Below are positions 47,316 through 59,036 of a stretch of DNA of 64,000 nt, piece by piece. The position numbers and the translations under genes are program-made. Source of the stretch: Magnaporthiopsis rhizophila (taxonomy: Eukaryota; Ascomycota; Sordariomycetes; Magnaporthales; Magnaporthaceae); NCBI GenBank assembly GCA_003049465.1, contig PYSS01000052.1, forward strand, positions 1-64,000. Reading direction: 5' to 3'. The first letter of the stretch is position 1. Each line of letters starts with the position of its first letter. The notes under the pieces were generated by a model. It saw only the letters and a list, made by a program, of their open reading frames with translations, was not told the origin of the DNA and did not search any database.

Positions 47316-48066
47316 ATGCAGCTCACCAGTGCTCTGCTCATGGCCCTGGCCGCCACCTCGGTGAGCGCCTGCGGCGTCGCCCCCGTCTCTCTCCCGCGCT
47401 CGGCCAAGTCCATATTCGCAAGGGGCTCGGGCGCCAAGATTTACACGCTCGAGACCGCGCCCGGCGAGACCATTAAGGTGACTGAGGAGGAGAAGCTCGC
47501 GCTTATGGATGTACGTATAGCGATATGATATGACACCTACCAACCCCATCCTTTGCGCCGACCGCGCATAGAATGGCTGGCCCCAGAGTTGTCTCCTGAT
47601 TTCGCTGCTAACGAGCGTTCCCCGTCCAGCGGAGGGTTCACTTCTTCGACATCACCGAGTGGCCTGAGGCGCCCAACGCGATGCTCAAGAGCGTCGAGAA
47701 GAGGGCTACGCTCCCGTACCCCAAGACGTTGACGCGCAAGTCCAACGGCACCGAGGCCGCCGCCAAGCTCAGCAAGGAGAACATGAAGGCCAACCTGGAG
47801 CGCTTCTCGGCGTTCCACAACCGTTACTACATGAGCAGCTGGGGCGTCCAGAGCACCGAGTGGCTGTACGGCCAAATCAAGGCCGTCCTGGACCAGTACG
47901 GCCATCCGTCGGCCAGCGTCCGCTACGTGAAGCACAACGCGTGGGCGCAGTCGAGCATCATCGTCACCCTGCCCGGCCAGACGACGCGCACCGTGGTGGT
48001 TGGCGGCCACCTGGACTCGATCGTCTCGGGCGACCGCGGCACCGGCAGGGCCCCTGGAGCTGGTAC

Positions 48067-48101
<35 letters not shown>

Positions 48102-48120
48102 NNNNNNNNNNNNNNNNNNN

Positions 48121-48155
<35 letters not shown>

Positions 48156-48752
48156 GCACTTGTGCTCCGCAACATGAAGTTGCTGTTCCGGCCAGCTAAC
48201 ATAACTCTAGACGACAACGGCTCCGGCTCGATGACGATCCTGGAGAGCATGCGCGTCTTCCTGCAGGACCCCGTGGTCCGCGCCGGCGAGCTGACCAACA
48301 CGGTCGAGTTCCACTGGTACAGCGCAGAGGAGGCCGGACTGCTCGGCAGTCAGCAGATCTTCACCGAGTACGCGACATACCGGCGGCAGGTGGTGGCGAT
48401 GCTGCAGCAGGACATGACGGGCTATGTGGGGCGGGACGGCAAGGAGCGGTTCGGGCTCATCACCGACTATGTGGACGCGGACCTCAACAACTTCCTTAAG
48501 CTCGTCATCGGCAACTACACCGACATCCCGTACGAGGAGGCCGTGTGCGGCTACGCCTGCTCGGACCATGCGTCGGCCTTCCGCAGCAACTACCCGTCGG
48601 CCTTCGTTTTCGAGACGGTGTTTGGGAACCACAACCCCTACATCCACACGCCCAACGACACGGTCGCGCACGTTTCTTACGACCACATGCTTCAGCACGC
48701 CAAGATGATCACGGGCTACCTGTACGAGCTGGCATGGTGGGCTTTCGCCTAG
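47316..48752 (+). CDS. lap1: Secreted leucine aminopeptidase, M28 family
   Basis: Three exons (47316-47510, 47630-48062, 48211-48752) encode 389 residues, the usual Lap1 length. A signal peptide (MQLTSALLMALAATSVSA) and a propeptide come first. Zinc ligands of M28 peptidases are visible: His in VVVGGHLDSI, the bridging Asp at the exon 2/3 join (DDNGSGS), the catalytic and ligand Glu pair in YSAEEAG, Asp in ITDYVD, and His in PYIHTPND. The start has a good context (TCACCATG). Two cysteines in EEAVCGYACSDH match the family disulfide. The enzyme releases N-terminal residues such as Leu from peptides outside the cell. The second intron contains a poly-T tract with a gap, but the join (GTACGT...CTCTAG) is in phase and the coding part is intact. 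Confidence 0.93.
48067..48154. other. Poly-T tract with 19-N gap inside an intron
   Basis: Right after the GTACGT donor of the aminopeptidase intron 2 come about 35 T, N at 48102-48120, then about 34 T. The intron therefore has unknown true length. Confidence 0.8.
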
Positions 48753-51172
48753 GTGGCGGCGGCTCCTCCTCCTCCTGCTGCTGCTGTTGATGATGATGAT
48801 AACTGCCGGGACGCTGTTGGCTGTGTACATGATGATGACGTTTGATGATGGATACTTGGAAGTACCAGGCCAAAGCCCGCTGCGTTATTGGATTGTGCAG
48901 TCGGGGCATCCGCCACATGTTAAATACTAATGAAGACATGATGACCAACTCTAGTGGCGTTCTTTTTCTGACCCGTTCTGTGCTCAACTCACGTATTTGT
49001 ATACCCACAGCTCTGTGCTAGTGTCGGGTCTGACCGTAGTTCATATGATGTGATGATTAAAGTCTTGCGAGATGCACGGGACATGATACCTCGGGAAAGT
49101 GGGGGTTTATATCATCTTCTTCGTGGGGAGTCCCCGGAAGTGCTGTTACGCCACAGATGGCCGCGTCTCTCTGCATACTACCCCAATGGCTACCAGTCAC
49201 TGAGTCTACCCTTGTTTGTAACAGTGTGTGTGAAGGGGATATAGGTTGATCCCGGCTACCGCTGGTGCGTATCGATCGAGGTGTTGGCTTTAATAGAAAC
49301 CGTTTCGACCCTTTGAGAGTTCTAGGATGGAAGTGGTACTGTTGGTGCGCTCATTGTTTCTTCATTGCCCTCGAAATAGTGTCTCAACAACGAACTTAGA
49401 GTCCGGTGTTCGTTCTTTGACCATTCATCGCGTGTATCGCCATAAAGCGAAATAGAAGTGTAAGCAGGAGGTGAGATCAACGTAAGGCAAAAATCCCGAA
49501 ACCACGACACGATGAGGTTACTGATGATATTTTCGAGGCCTGGTGGCACGCATAATCTAAGGAAGCTGACCTTGAACCGCCTGATCGCCACATGGGCGAT
49601 GCCAGTTCTCACCTTAACCACTGAGCAGCCGGTCGAAAACCGCAAGCATAGAAGCCCGCTGGGCCGAATGCTAAGTTGATGGCACATAGGGCTGAGAGTC
49701 CGGTGCCGCTGCTGGGCCACATTGCGACGACATGAGCATGGGAATAGGAATCTCCCAGCTGCAAATCTTGGGGCGGCACGACGACGGACCCGCTCGCGCC
49801 AAGCTGCCAGGCTCGCTACGCAATCCTCTGCCGCCCAGGTCGACCCCTCGCAGCAGCAAGCGCGTGCTTCTTGCCTCCCTAGCCCCAAGCAAGTTTGCGT
49901 GGAAGGTGGGGCCGGCCGAGCTGGAGGAGCCACAGTTGCATAGCACAACTCGTGGGCCGCCCGTCCAAGCGCCCGCCCACCCGTTCGAGTCCGTCAAGTC
50001 CAGCCCTGGAACCAGACTCGTTGGTGTGTGCCCCAGGCTCCAGAACTGACACTGCCCGCGCGGCCCATCGTCCATCACAAATCCCATTCTCCATCCCGCC
50101 CTTCAACCCGCGCAAACAGGAGCATCTCTTTGCCTTCACTCACGCGCGCGTCCTCGACGAGCTTTTCGTTCCTTTCTGCAGCTCTTGTAATTATATCAAC
50201 AGAAATTTGGAAGACATCTTCTTTCCTGTAGGTGCCGTCGTCCGTCACACCCCCACCTCGAGCTCGGGCTGCTTCCCCATCCATTGTTTTGTTTGTCACA
50301 GCCCACGGCGTTTCTTGCTTGTTGTCATTTCACCACCTAAGCCGCCCGGGCATTTTTCCCCTCCCAAACTTGGAAGTCCTCGGCACCAGACAAAAACACC
50401 ACTGCCACACGGCACCCTTGTCCTGCTTTGTTTGGACAGCCGCCCTAACACTCGCAAATCGCGACCACACCTGGCATTCATCCACCGTCGAAGCCCTTCA
50501 CTTTAGATGGCTGGTGTTCTACGTCCTGCCATGTGCTAGGGCGCTGTCCTCACCCCTCTGATTTGCACCTCCACTGTGCCGCCTCTGCGACCTCTCTGCT
50601 CTGTTTTAACAGGCGCAGGACCCGTGGCGCATTCTTACATCATCAACCTTTGCAGCCTCAGCACCCACCTACCTTACCTACCCGCTCCACCTCCCTCCCA
50701 CCTGGCCCCCAGCACCGCACCCAGAGCCAGCCAAGCCAGCCTGACTCCTGGTCGCCGCAGAACTGACGCCTCTCCGGAGCCGTTCTCACAGTAGACCAAT
50801 CAAGATACCCCTCATTTCCGGCTAGACGAATACTTCTACGAGCATTTGCATGGATTCACGATCGCATTAGATCTGGGTTCTGGCGTCCTCGGGGAGGTCA
50901 TCTGTGGAGCCTGAGCGAAGATACACCCGGTCTACCATCAATCGGCACCCTTTGGTGCCCAATCCGACAGCCCCCGTGGATTGCGTTTTGTCCAACCCGC
51001 CCGACACGCGCGAGCCCTCGGACCGACGCATGCCACAGGCCACGGGCACCCCTCGCGCCCTTTCTCCCCCTCTGCACCAACGACGCCGCATCACGACCTC
51101 CGCCGCCGCGACTGCGCCCTCCCCGCCGCCATACCGCCACCCCTCCCCGGCTGCTCCTGAAAGCGCGCCACC
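48753..51172. other. Intergenic stretch and SAPS leader
   Basis: A CCT/GCT/GAT triplet run just after 48760 and the 3' UTR of the aminopeptidase come first. From about 49900 the strand turns C-rich, as in leaders upstream of fungal genes, and includes ACCTACCTTACCTACCC near 50665. No separate gene is supported. Confidence 0.5.
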
Positions 51173-54100
51173 ATGTTTTGGAGGTTTGGCAGCTATGCCA
51201 GCGCGTCCGCCATCGACACAATACTGGACAAGCCCGAGTTCACCGTCGAAGAGCTCCTTGATGAGAGCGATTTGATTCAGGAGCTCAAGCAGCACAATGT
51301 CAAACTCCTCGAGCATCTAAGGCGGCGAGAGGTCCTGGACAAGCTCCTCGACTATGCCGTCGCCCCGAAACTCGAGCCGGTCGCCGTTGCCGACAAGGAC
51401 CAGGCCGAAGATGGCGAGAAGGGCAAGGCTCTGACTTTTTCCTTCTCCCGCCCTCGGACGACGTCGCGCGAGGCCGAGGGCGGCAGCGACGCCGACGAGG
51501 CCGAGAAGCGCCGCAACAAGTATGCGTTCGTTGCGAGCGAGATCTTGTCCTGCGAGAACTGGTCCGTCTGCGAAGCCATCATGGACATCCAGAACCGGGA
51601 CCTGCTGCGCAGCTTCTGGAACTTCCTGCAGCGCCCCTCCCCGCTGGACCCGCTGCAGGCCAGCTACTTCACAAAGGTCAACGAGTCGCTGTTCGACAAG
51701 AAGACGCAGGAGATGATCGAGTTTCTCAAGTCGGTCGATGGCGCCGTTCCTAACATGCTGAGACACGTCGACAGCCCCATGGTTATGGACCTGTTGCTGA
51801 AGATCATCAGCCTGGAGCGGACGGCTAATGGTCAGGGCATTGTGGAGGTAAGTGCTATCCAAAGTCGTGCAAGCTGGCACGTCCGTCTGTTGACTGCTTG
51901 CTCTAACAAAGATCTCTATCTTTCCTCTTAGTGGCTCTACACCAAGGATGTTATGCCATCGCTGCTTTCTTTCCTCGGTCCCGAGCACAGCTGGGCGACG
52001 CAAACCTCTGCTGGCGACTTCATAAAGGCTATCATCACAGTTTCCGCCAATGCGTCCCAGAACGAGCAGACCTGCATCGGACCGAACGAGCTCACGAGGC
52101 AACTCGTTTCGAGACCCTGCATCGAGCAGTTGATAGGGTACATGCTGGGCGGTGGAAACGCTCTAACGGTGGGCGTCGGCATTGTGATCGAAGTGATCCG
52201 CAAGAACAACTCGGACTACGATCCAGACGTTGGCGTCGAGGCCAACTCGGTCCCCTCGAGCCGCGACCCCATCTACCTGGGCACCCTGCTGCGCCTGTTC
52301 GCCGAGAACGTGCCAAAGTTCATGAGCCTGATAATGGCAGGCCAGGGCCAGAAGCCACACCTTGAGTCTACCTTTGGCGGCAAGATCCAACCTCTGGGGT
52401 TCGACAGGTTCAAGACTTGCGAGCTCATGGCCGAGCTCCTTCACTGCAGCAACATGGGCCTGCTCAACGAGGTTGGATCTGAGGACCTGATTGCAGCTCG
52501 AGACGCCGAGCGCCAGCGACTCAGGGCTCAGGGCAGCTTGACTGCTGTCCGCGGCGAGGAGGCGCCGTCGAGCGCCGAAGATCTCACGATGAGGATCCCC
52601 GGAGCGTCGCCCGCCGACGAGGTTAGGCGCCTCGAGGTGACTAACATTTCCGACGACGACGGCTTTGAGGAGGTCATTGGTGCTGCCGAGATGGCCGAGG
52701 ATACCTCGCACGAGTTTGTCAAGGCTGAGGAGGAGATACAACATGCGCTCCCGACGTCGTCCTTCCTCGATAAGGACGAGGATGACTTCGTTGACGAGCC
52801 CCTGAGCTCGCCGCGACTTAATGTTTCGGACACTAAGATGGAGGATCATCAGTTTGAAGACCCGGAAATGGTGGTCGAGCCACTGTCGCCTAGGAAGCAG
52901 GCCATGCCGGACGCGCTCTTGGCCGAGCCCACCGGCACTGCCGACCCCACAAGCGTCACAACCGCGATTAAGGAAATCGAGGAGCTGGCGCTTGGCGAAG
53001 ACGAGCTCGCAGGGAGCCTGGACGTCGCGTCGAGTGACCACGTGGAGAAGCGGTCTGCGAGTCCCGAGGCCGGCTCTTCGCCCCCATCATTCACATCTAC
53101 TACGTTCTATGCCTCCGAAGCGCAGTCTGCGACGACTGCGGAGACGGATAGCTCTTCAAAAACTGAACCGATAGCCCCGGCTGCTGTCGCCACGTCCCTC
53201 GAGCCTCATCCTGACCTGGCGCCGGCCCCGCTTTTTTCAACTCCTTCGAAACAGCCCGCCGAGGGTGCAGCCGATGTAGCACCCACGGCAACGGCACCTG
53301 CCGCTGACTCCGACAAGCCTGCGGTGGACGCAAAGGGTGACGCTATGGCGGTGGATGAGCCGACCAATGCTGGCACTATCGAGGGTTTGAAGAGCCAAGA
53401 CACTGAAGGTGGCGAGGCATCCGGCGCGGTTCCTAACCCAGCGACCGAGACGCAAGCAGCTTCCGACGACGACAAGGTCACTCCCGTCGTTGGCGACTTC
53501 CTGAAGATGCAATTTGTGGAGCATCGTGTTGTGCCGACTATCCTCGTAAGCGCCTCCCGATGGCTCTCACGCGTTGTGCTCGTTGCTGACTTTGTGTGAT
53601 ATCGCAGTCCTTCTTCTTCACGTACCCCTGGAACAACTTTCTTCACAATGTCGTGTATGACATCGTTCAACAGGTCTTCAACGGCCCGATGGACCGAGGC
53701 TACAACCCGACGCTCGCCATCTCTCTGTTCGAGGCGGCAGACATAACTGCACAGATTATCAACGGCCAGCTTGCCAGCGAAGAATCCGAGGCCAAGAATA
53801 GGACACGCATGGGCTACATGGGTCACTTGACCCTGATTGCCGAGGAGGTTGTCAAGTTCAACGAGCGCCACCCGCCCGAGCTTCTGTCCGAGGCGGTGCT
53901 TGAGAAGGTCATGTCGCCCGAGTGGAGCAACTACGTTGAGGGGGCGCTGGCCGAAACGCGGGAACGTGATAACGCCATCCTGGGTGGAGTCAGGCCCGAA
54001 GTCGCCATGAACAACCGCGCCGCTGCTCAGGGCAGCGGGCTCGCGGCTGCCGGTCTCTCGAGCCTCAGCTCCGGCCTGGCCGGCTCCCATGGTTCATCGG

Positions 54101-56975
54101 CGCTTGCAGACGCTGGTCTCAACGGAGGCCTAGATCTGCAGGAGAACGGCGGAATGGCCCAATTCGCCATCAGCTCCGGCACGGTCGGGGGCTCGTCGGG
54201 TTTCGGCAGCTCGAGTGACGAGGACGATGATGAGGAGAACGATGAGGATGTCAACAACGAGGTTAGTCTCCCCTTCCACAGCGGTCAGATAAGCGCCCCT
54301 ATCTCCTTTAGTAGAGGACAGTTTGTATGCTCTTCAAGTTTCTACCGTCACATTGGGCCGGAGAAGAACGGGGGGGACTCAGTCGCGTCTCCTGATTCTC
54401 GCGCGTGGCTGCGGGGTTTGAGTGGATCTCGCGGTCAGCTCAGCGGCGATATGTTTGTGGATTCCGACGAGGATGAAGATATGGAGGATGTGGATGGCGA
54501 CAAGTGTGTCGCGCACTTCTACAAGGGTCAGTGGCTCTCCCTACCACAGTCCAAGGTCGGGGATGCGTCGGCGATGGAGCAGGCTCTGGCACGGATGGTC
54601 CTGGGCCGCCCGCTCCTTAGAAGAGGGCTCAGCGCGCAACATGAGCGCGTTTCCGGCGGTGGTGGACCATACGATGATCACGAGGGCTCGGCCGACGATA
54701 ACACTACCCTCGTCACTGCGACCGAGGTCGGCCCCGTCGATCACCCATCTGGACTGGACCTGGATCGAAACGACGGCGCGAATGCCCCACGAACCACGGG
54801 TTGCGGGTGCGACGATCAGCACATCGCCCACGACGAGCCAGACTTTGCCAGCGTTGGTCGGTGTGGCCAAGAACATGCTACTGCCAAGGAGAATATTCAG
54901 GCCCGTACGACCAGCGACGATGACTCCAAGCCGCTGCCGCTACATGCCAACGACGCGCCGAAGCGTGCCGCTCGCGGTCCCTTCGCTCGGGCTCGATCGA
55001 TAGGACGTTCCATATTTGCATTGGATTCCATCAGCGACCACTGCACCGACCGCGCTTCTCACACCGATGGGGAGGAACAGAGCTAACGCTAGATAGGGTT
55101 GGGGTGATCTGCATATTTCAGCGGGGGAAAATCATGGCGTGGCGTGCGGAGGCGGTTCGACTTAACCAGGCGTTTAAGGGTGAGCCCAAGAGGCTTTGTA
55201 CTGTGTTTATGGAGTATGGTTGGAGTATTGTATGAAAGAGCCGTTTGTGCCAGGGGAGCGTGGTCGCAGAGGACCCAGCGTGAGATCCGAGGAGCGACAG
55301 GAGAGGGGTGGCTGATGCTGATACCAGTCTGGCCCGCCAGGCTTGGGTCGGATGTCCCGCTCACTCTCCTTCCCCTGTGGCTCCCACTCTGTCGTCTGGT
55401 GGTGGGACATTAGAGTGCTGTGGTCACGTTTCCATGTTGACGTGCTGCGAGGTGGGCGTGCACGTGAAAGCAGGGGGGCGGTGGTTCAGCGTGGTTGGGT
55501 GTGGCTGGCTGACGGCAGCATGGATCTCTTGTGCCTGGAACCGATCCCGACGACGCGGCGACCCGAAGTCCCGATCCGACGAACCCACCAAACTGGTCTC
55601 TCGACTTCCCGATCTCCTTTGCCACGGAAACCCTAGGATTCGCTGTTGTTTCTTTTTCTTTTTTTCTTTTTTTTTTCATTTCTCTTTTTCTGTTTCGGGC
55701 GATGCGAGCCTCGCAAGGCGACCTCGCTGTGGGACCAGTGTCCCTGCGAATTTCTCTTTATAACCCGCCACTTCCGCTCTGCTAGTGGCCGAGGAATCCG
55801 GTTCTACAAAGTATTTATTTTTGACTAACTCAACTGTCGCGCTTTAGTTCCGAGCGTACACAGACCCCTTGAACTCGTCTTCATCGTTGAATCCGCCATC
55901 CGTACCGCCTCCACCACCTCCGCCGCCGCCGCTGAACATACCTCCGTCGCGTGCGCGCCTCCAACTCGCAGCGCGCTTGGCGATGAACAAGCGGAACACC
56001 GCAGGCGCAGCTACCGATTCGAGTATGGCCGAGGGGGCAAGCTCTCAAGAAAACGGCACGACGGCTTTCGCACTAGGGAGTCGGCCGAGTTTCGACGGCA
56101 GCGTCGACCCGGACAGCCCCGAATCGGTCCAGCTTCAGCCGGCCGCGCCGCTATCGGAGAGGCTGCGTGATCCATTTGCAGACGACATTGACGATGACGA
56201 CGACGAGGATGATCTGATCTCCGGAGGCGGACCGAGCGGAGTGGAAGGCGACAAGGCTGGGTCGGGTTCGCGCTGGAACCGTGGCAACTGGTGGCGCGGG
56301 GTGGTGCGAAGCAAACGGCCAGGGGAAGGCGACAACACGAACGAGCGCTTCGGGGACGGCAGGGACGACGACAGCGACGACGACGACGATAACGACGACG
56401 AGGAGTTTGGCGACTTCGCCATGCCCGAAGTTGCAGATCCGCCGGTGCGCGCGTCGGACGGCCCCGTGGGCGCCATCTTTGACCGCGAGCGGGAGAAGGT
56501 GCTGCTCAAGCCGCTCCCCGTGCACCCGCCACACTCATCAGGGGGCAAGTTTGGCAGCCTCTGGCCGTTCGACGGGCTCGGGTTTGGGTCGACCGGGTCA
56601 GGATCTTCGGCTGTGGGCTTGGTCGCCGGCCTCAAGAGTGGCAGTGCCGCCACCGCTACAGGCGCGCCTGCCAAGGACAATGAAGCCGAGGCCAGGCTCA
56701 ACGTGGTCTCCCCTGCTACAGCGAGTCCCGTCTCGCCCTTGTCCGTACCCGGCAAAAAGATGGCCGCTATCGACGCCAAGGTCGCGGAGGCGCAGGGCGG
56801 GCCGCCGCCACCTGCAAAGACCCAGACGGAGGAACCGGCAGCTGCAACCGCCGGAGCTCCCGCCGATGACGAGCCCGTCATCGTCGACGAGGACGGCAAG
56901 AGGGTATCGAGGGCGAAGGAGGCCAAGAGGCGCACGAGCATCGAAGATCCCGAGGATGAGGAGGTTGTCGTCTGA
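51173..56975 (+). CDS. SAPS-family regulatory subunit of Sit4/PP6 phosphatase
   Basis: Exons 51173-51847, 51932-53545, 53608-54261 and probably 55848-56975 encode about 1,356 residues. The start MFWRFGSYASASAIDTIL, then EELLDESDLIQELKQHN, is the N-terminal hallmark of Sap185/Sap190-type proteins, which bind the catalytic phosphatase Sit4 (PP6) and act in G1/S and TOR signalling. The helical repeat domain runs through EILSCENWSVCEAIMDIQN, FLKSVDGAVPNMLRHV, SRPCIEQLIGYML and FKTCELMAELLHCSNMGLL. It resumes after an acidic insert at FFFTYPWNNFLHNVVYDIV and GYMGHLTLIAEEVV. The first two introns are ordinary (84 and 62 bp). The last join, NNE to FRAYTDPLNSSSSLNPP, is phase-consistent but needs a 1,586-bp intron. 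If it is not spliced, the frame runs to a stop at 55086. The tail is Pro-rich, then acidic. Confidence 0.85.
54262..55847 (+). other. Unusually long putative intron with open frame
   Basis: The donor GTTAGT at 54262 and acceptor GCTTTAG at 55847, with CTAACTCAA just upstream, are both in phase 0. At 1,586 bp it is about twenty times the other introns here. The upstream exon frame stays open 825 nt into it, to TAA at 55086. A second plus-strand frame (54422-55003) and a minus-strand frame (54541-54876) are also open, so stop-poor composition explains part of this. CT-rich, leader-like sequence lies at 55640-55700. It may be an intron, an alternative C-terminus, or inserted DNA. Confidence 0.55.
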
Positions 56976-58004
56976 GCCGAGATGTGCCCAGCCTTGAGCA
57001 CTTCGTTGTTCGGAGTTGACGCCCCCACGGCACGGCGAGAACCTGGGACAGTCGTGATTATAGTATGTCCGCCTATCCTCCGAGCCATGTTTGCGCTTAC
57101 CATGCCCATTTCCCGTCGCCCATTCAGCATTTCTTCTGACACTCATTCCCGACGTTCTTTCCACAGGCCGTCCTTCTGTCCCTTGTCAATTCGGTATAGA
57201 AAGAAACTAGAATTATGGGCGCTGCGTGACTTTGCTGGAGGAAGGATTATGTACTAGGTCGGGGGTAATGCATGGGTCAAAGCAGGTAAGGGTGTAAGGT
57301 AGGTAGGCATATGGTGGTGGATGATGGGACACACATAGAGGTAACCCAAGAAGTCACTCATCTACGACAAGCTCGCGATATGCATGGAAAGGAACTGGAT
57401 TCGGTGGGACGCGAGTGTTTTTGTAGATCTGTGAAGGGCAGGTAGGTAGGTAGGTAGGGTTGGTGGGCGGCTGTATCCTGCCTCTCTCCCTTCTCTCCTC
57501 CCCCCACGCTCTGAGTTCGCTGGACGATTTGATGTCATTGTGTGGTTCCTTTTGTACGATAACTTGAATTGAGCTTCCTTGCTCCTCCTTCTCTGACCCG
57601 GACGTTTTCTTGCGCTAACAGTAAGTAGTACATGGGTGTCCCGTGCGGGCAGCGTCGAAGCCATACCTAGCTCTGTAGCCTGGGATTTCACAATCAGTGC
57701 CTCAGCTGAGAACATTTTGTTGCTAGTGGTAGCATGCCGCAGCAGCACCGATTCTTATCAGTTCCAATGACTATTGAAACGGGGCCCTGTTTCTATTTGC
57801 TCGCTTGCTAGCCTGATGGTATAAGTAGTGTGAATGATGCACCTAAAACTCCTGTTTGTGTGTGTGTGTGTGTCCCTGTACGCTCCCTTCATGACTGGCT
57901 TCTTCTTCCTCGTAATCCTTCGTATACACGCCAGGAAGTAACACCATCCCTAGAGCCGGCCTGGTCTGTCTTTGTCATGTGACAAAAAAAGAAAAAAAGA
58001 AAAA

Positions 58005-58036
<32 letters not shown>

Positions 58037-58172
58037 AAACGAAAGCGTAGGCGCTGAACAAAATCCTCCAAGCATAATCCCTTGTATGTCCATCGAAAGC
58101 GTGCGGCCATTGTCAATGATCTCCTCAATGCTCGGTGCGGTCGGTTGTGCGCCGTCCCCAGCACCCCGCGGC
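56976..58172. other. Intergenic spacer with microsatellites
   Basis: Spacer between convergent genes. It holds a run of four to five AGGT/TAGG units near 57440-57460, a GT repeat at about 57856-57873 and a GAAA repeat at about 57983-58039. No gene seen. Confidence 0.55.
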
Positions 58173-59036
58173 TCAGAAGGTGCCCAGCGGCCCAACCATC
58201 GGCGTAAAGACCGGGGCGTCGCAGCGGAACTGGAACGTCTTGCGGACCGCCTGGTACGTCGTTTGTCCGCCGGCGTTGCTTCCTCCTCCTCCTCCTCCTC
58301 CAACAGATCGACGCGAGGCCCGCTTGGCTCGGAGGTCGGCGGCTGCCATTGAGAGGAGGTGGCGGGTGAGCCTCCGGCCGTCATCGTCATCGCCGCCTCC
58401 ATCGCCGTCGCCGTCGTAGTAGTAGTAGTGGCGGTGGTAGTTGTAGTTGTAGTTGTAGTCATCTCTGGCAGAGGCTCGGGGTGGCGAGGTCACGTGGCCC
58501 GTCGCCAACCCTGTGCAACACTCGACGCCCCCGTCCGACCCGGAGGAGCTCGAGGGCGACGAGGGGCCGGCGCTGGTGGAGTATGATGTGGTGGTGTTGG
58601 TGCGCGAGAGCTCGGCGAGGCCCGAGGCGTCGTCGAGGGCCAGGCTTCCCAGGAGCGACGATTGCTGCTCTCCGCCGCAAAGGGGCGGCAGCGGCATCTG
58701 TACTCCGGACGGACGCTGCGGGGTATCATCGTACCGGACTTGGGCTGTGTGGTGGTGGTTGCGGTTGCTCATGGTCGCGAGTCCGGCTTCCCTATTGCTG
58801 CTGGGTTCCCGGACACTCTTGGGGGTGGCGGCGGCGGCGTTAGCGCCCAGAGTTGAGGGCTCGTCGGACCAGAGCTTCCTGATGCCCTCCCAGCGCGCCA
58901 TCGCCTCGTTGGAGAGCCGGGCGTGGCCCGCGGGCTCGGTCCAGCTTGGGAATTCGCTATGATTCCAGATCGAGGAATAGTGGCACGTCGTCCTGGTCGT
59001 TGGTTTAGAGTCCGAGACGAGCCTCTCGGACGCCAT
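58173..59036 (-). CDS. Low-complexity protein of unknown function
   Basis: A single exon encodes 287 residues. The N-terminus has WNHSEFPSWTEPAGHARLS and EAMARWEGIRKLW, which look structured. The middle is Ser/Thr/Gly-rich, with a run of alternating Asn and Tyr and then Tyr (58420-58462, from tandem GTAGTT-type triplets). It ends with an Arg-rich segment (DLRAKRASRRS), a Gly run and a hydrophobic tail FQFRCDAPVFTPMVG. The frame is open and has mostly C/G at third codon positions, which supports coding, but simple repeats can mimic this. I recognise no domain, signal peptide or membrane segment. Confidence 0.6.
   Translation of the reverse strand: MASERLVSDSKPTTRTTCHYSSIWNHSEFPSWTEPAGHARLSNEAMARWEGIRKLWSDEPSTLGANAAAATPKSVREPSSNREAGLATMSNRNHHHTAQVRYDDTPQRPSGVQMPLPPLCGGEQQSSLLGSLALDDASGLAELSRTNTTTSYSTSAGPSSPSSSSGSDGGVECCTGLATGHVTSPPRASARDDYNYNYNYHRHYYYYDGDGDGGGDDDDGRRLTRHLLSMAAADLRAKRASRRSVGGGGGGGSNAGGQTTYQAVRKTFQFRCDAPVFTPMVGPLGTF

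Noticed and set aside
52163..54090. Long minus-strand frames across the SAPS gene
   Set aside because: They mirror GC-rich codons of the real gene on the plus strand.
57856..58039. Tandem repeats considered as a CRISPR-like array
   Set aside because: They are GT and GAAA microsatellites without spacers, and the genome is eukaryotic.
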